Positions 14,511 to 14,515 of a stretch of 14,515 nt of DNA are shown here, in pieces. The DNA lies in the NCBI GenBank assembly GCA_024402115.1, contig JAKSJQ010000048.1, positions 1 through 14,515 on the forward strand, in the 5' to 3' direction. The notes beneath the pieces were generated by a model, which was not told where the DNA came from, did no database searches, and saw nothing but the letters and a program-made list of their open reading frames with translations. Within the stretch, counting starts at the first letter, position 1. Each line of letters starts with the position of its first letter. Both the position numbers and the translations under genes were made by a program. Source of the stretch: Bacteroidales bacterium. Its GTDB lineage: Bacteria; Bacteroidota; Bacteroidia; Bacteroidales; UBA932.

Positions 14511-14515
14511 CGTGT

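Overview
The window looks like ordinary core chromosome of a Bacteroidota bacterium, probably Bacteroidales. Four things point there: no Shine-Dalgarno-like start contexts; promoter boxes of the Bacteroides type (TAnnTTTG, once with a well-spaced upstream TTTG); a Rho carrying the long Q/N- and K/E/A-rich insert typical of this phylum; and the Bacteroidetes form of LptD. I see no insertion sequence, phage gene, CRISPR array, tRNA or rRNA. Genus cannot be fixed from the sequence alone.

Layout, left to right. (1) 1-2348, minus strand: rsfS then ftsH, 3 bp apart. ftsH has an in-frame TAG at 321-323, where relatives usually carry Tyr, and the frame stays open from there to the window edge. (2) 2399-5102, plus strand: birA, pepD and rpe form a tight operon with overlapping stop/start codons (ATGA, then TAATG). 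It diverges from rsfS through two interlocked promoters. (3) 5083-6504, minus strand: dnaA runs convergently into rpe, and the two coding ends overlap by 20 bp. (4) 6505-6786: an AT-rich, dyad-rich gap upstream of dnaA, with no convincing DnaA boxes. (5) 6787-8040, minus strand: an exported Amidase_3 cell-wall hydrolase with a C-terminal SPOR-like domain. The domain is cut by an in-frame TAA at 6895-6897, and its last 35 codons continue intact to a TGA at 6787. (6) 8126-10924, plus strand: lptD, divergent from the amidase, with the best promoter in the window. (7) 10991-14425, plus strand: rho then mnmE, 6 bp apart, ending in a strong hairpin terminator. A dyad lies between lptD and rho.

Functionally the window combines protein quality control (FtsH), ribosome hibernation (RsfS), biotin attachment (BirA), dipeptide use (PepD), the pentose phosphate pathway (Rpe), replication initiation (DnaA), the cell envelope (amidase, LptD), transcription termination (Rho) and tRNA wobble modification (MnmE). 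I find no new multi-gene system. The points most worth a second look are the two single-codon nonsense interruptions in conserved genes, which use different stop codons; the interlocked rsfS/birA promoters; the dyad over the rho promoter box; the catalytic-domain-only BirA; and the lone cysteine pair in LptD.
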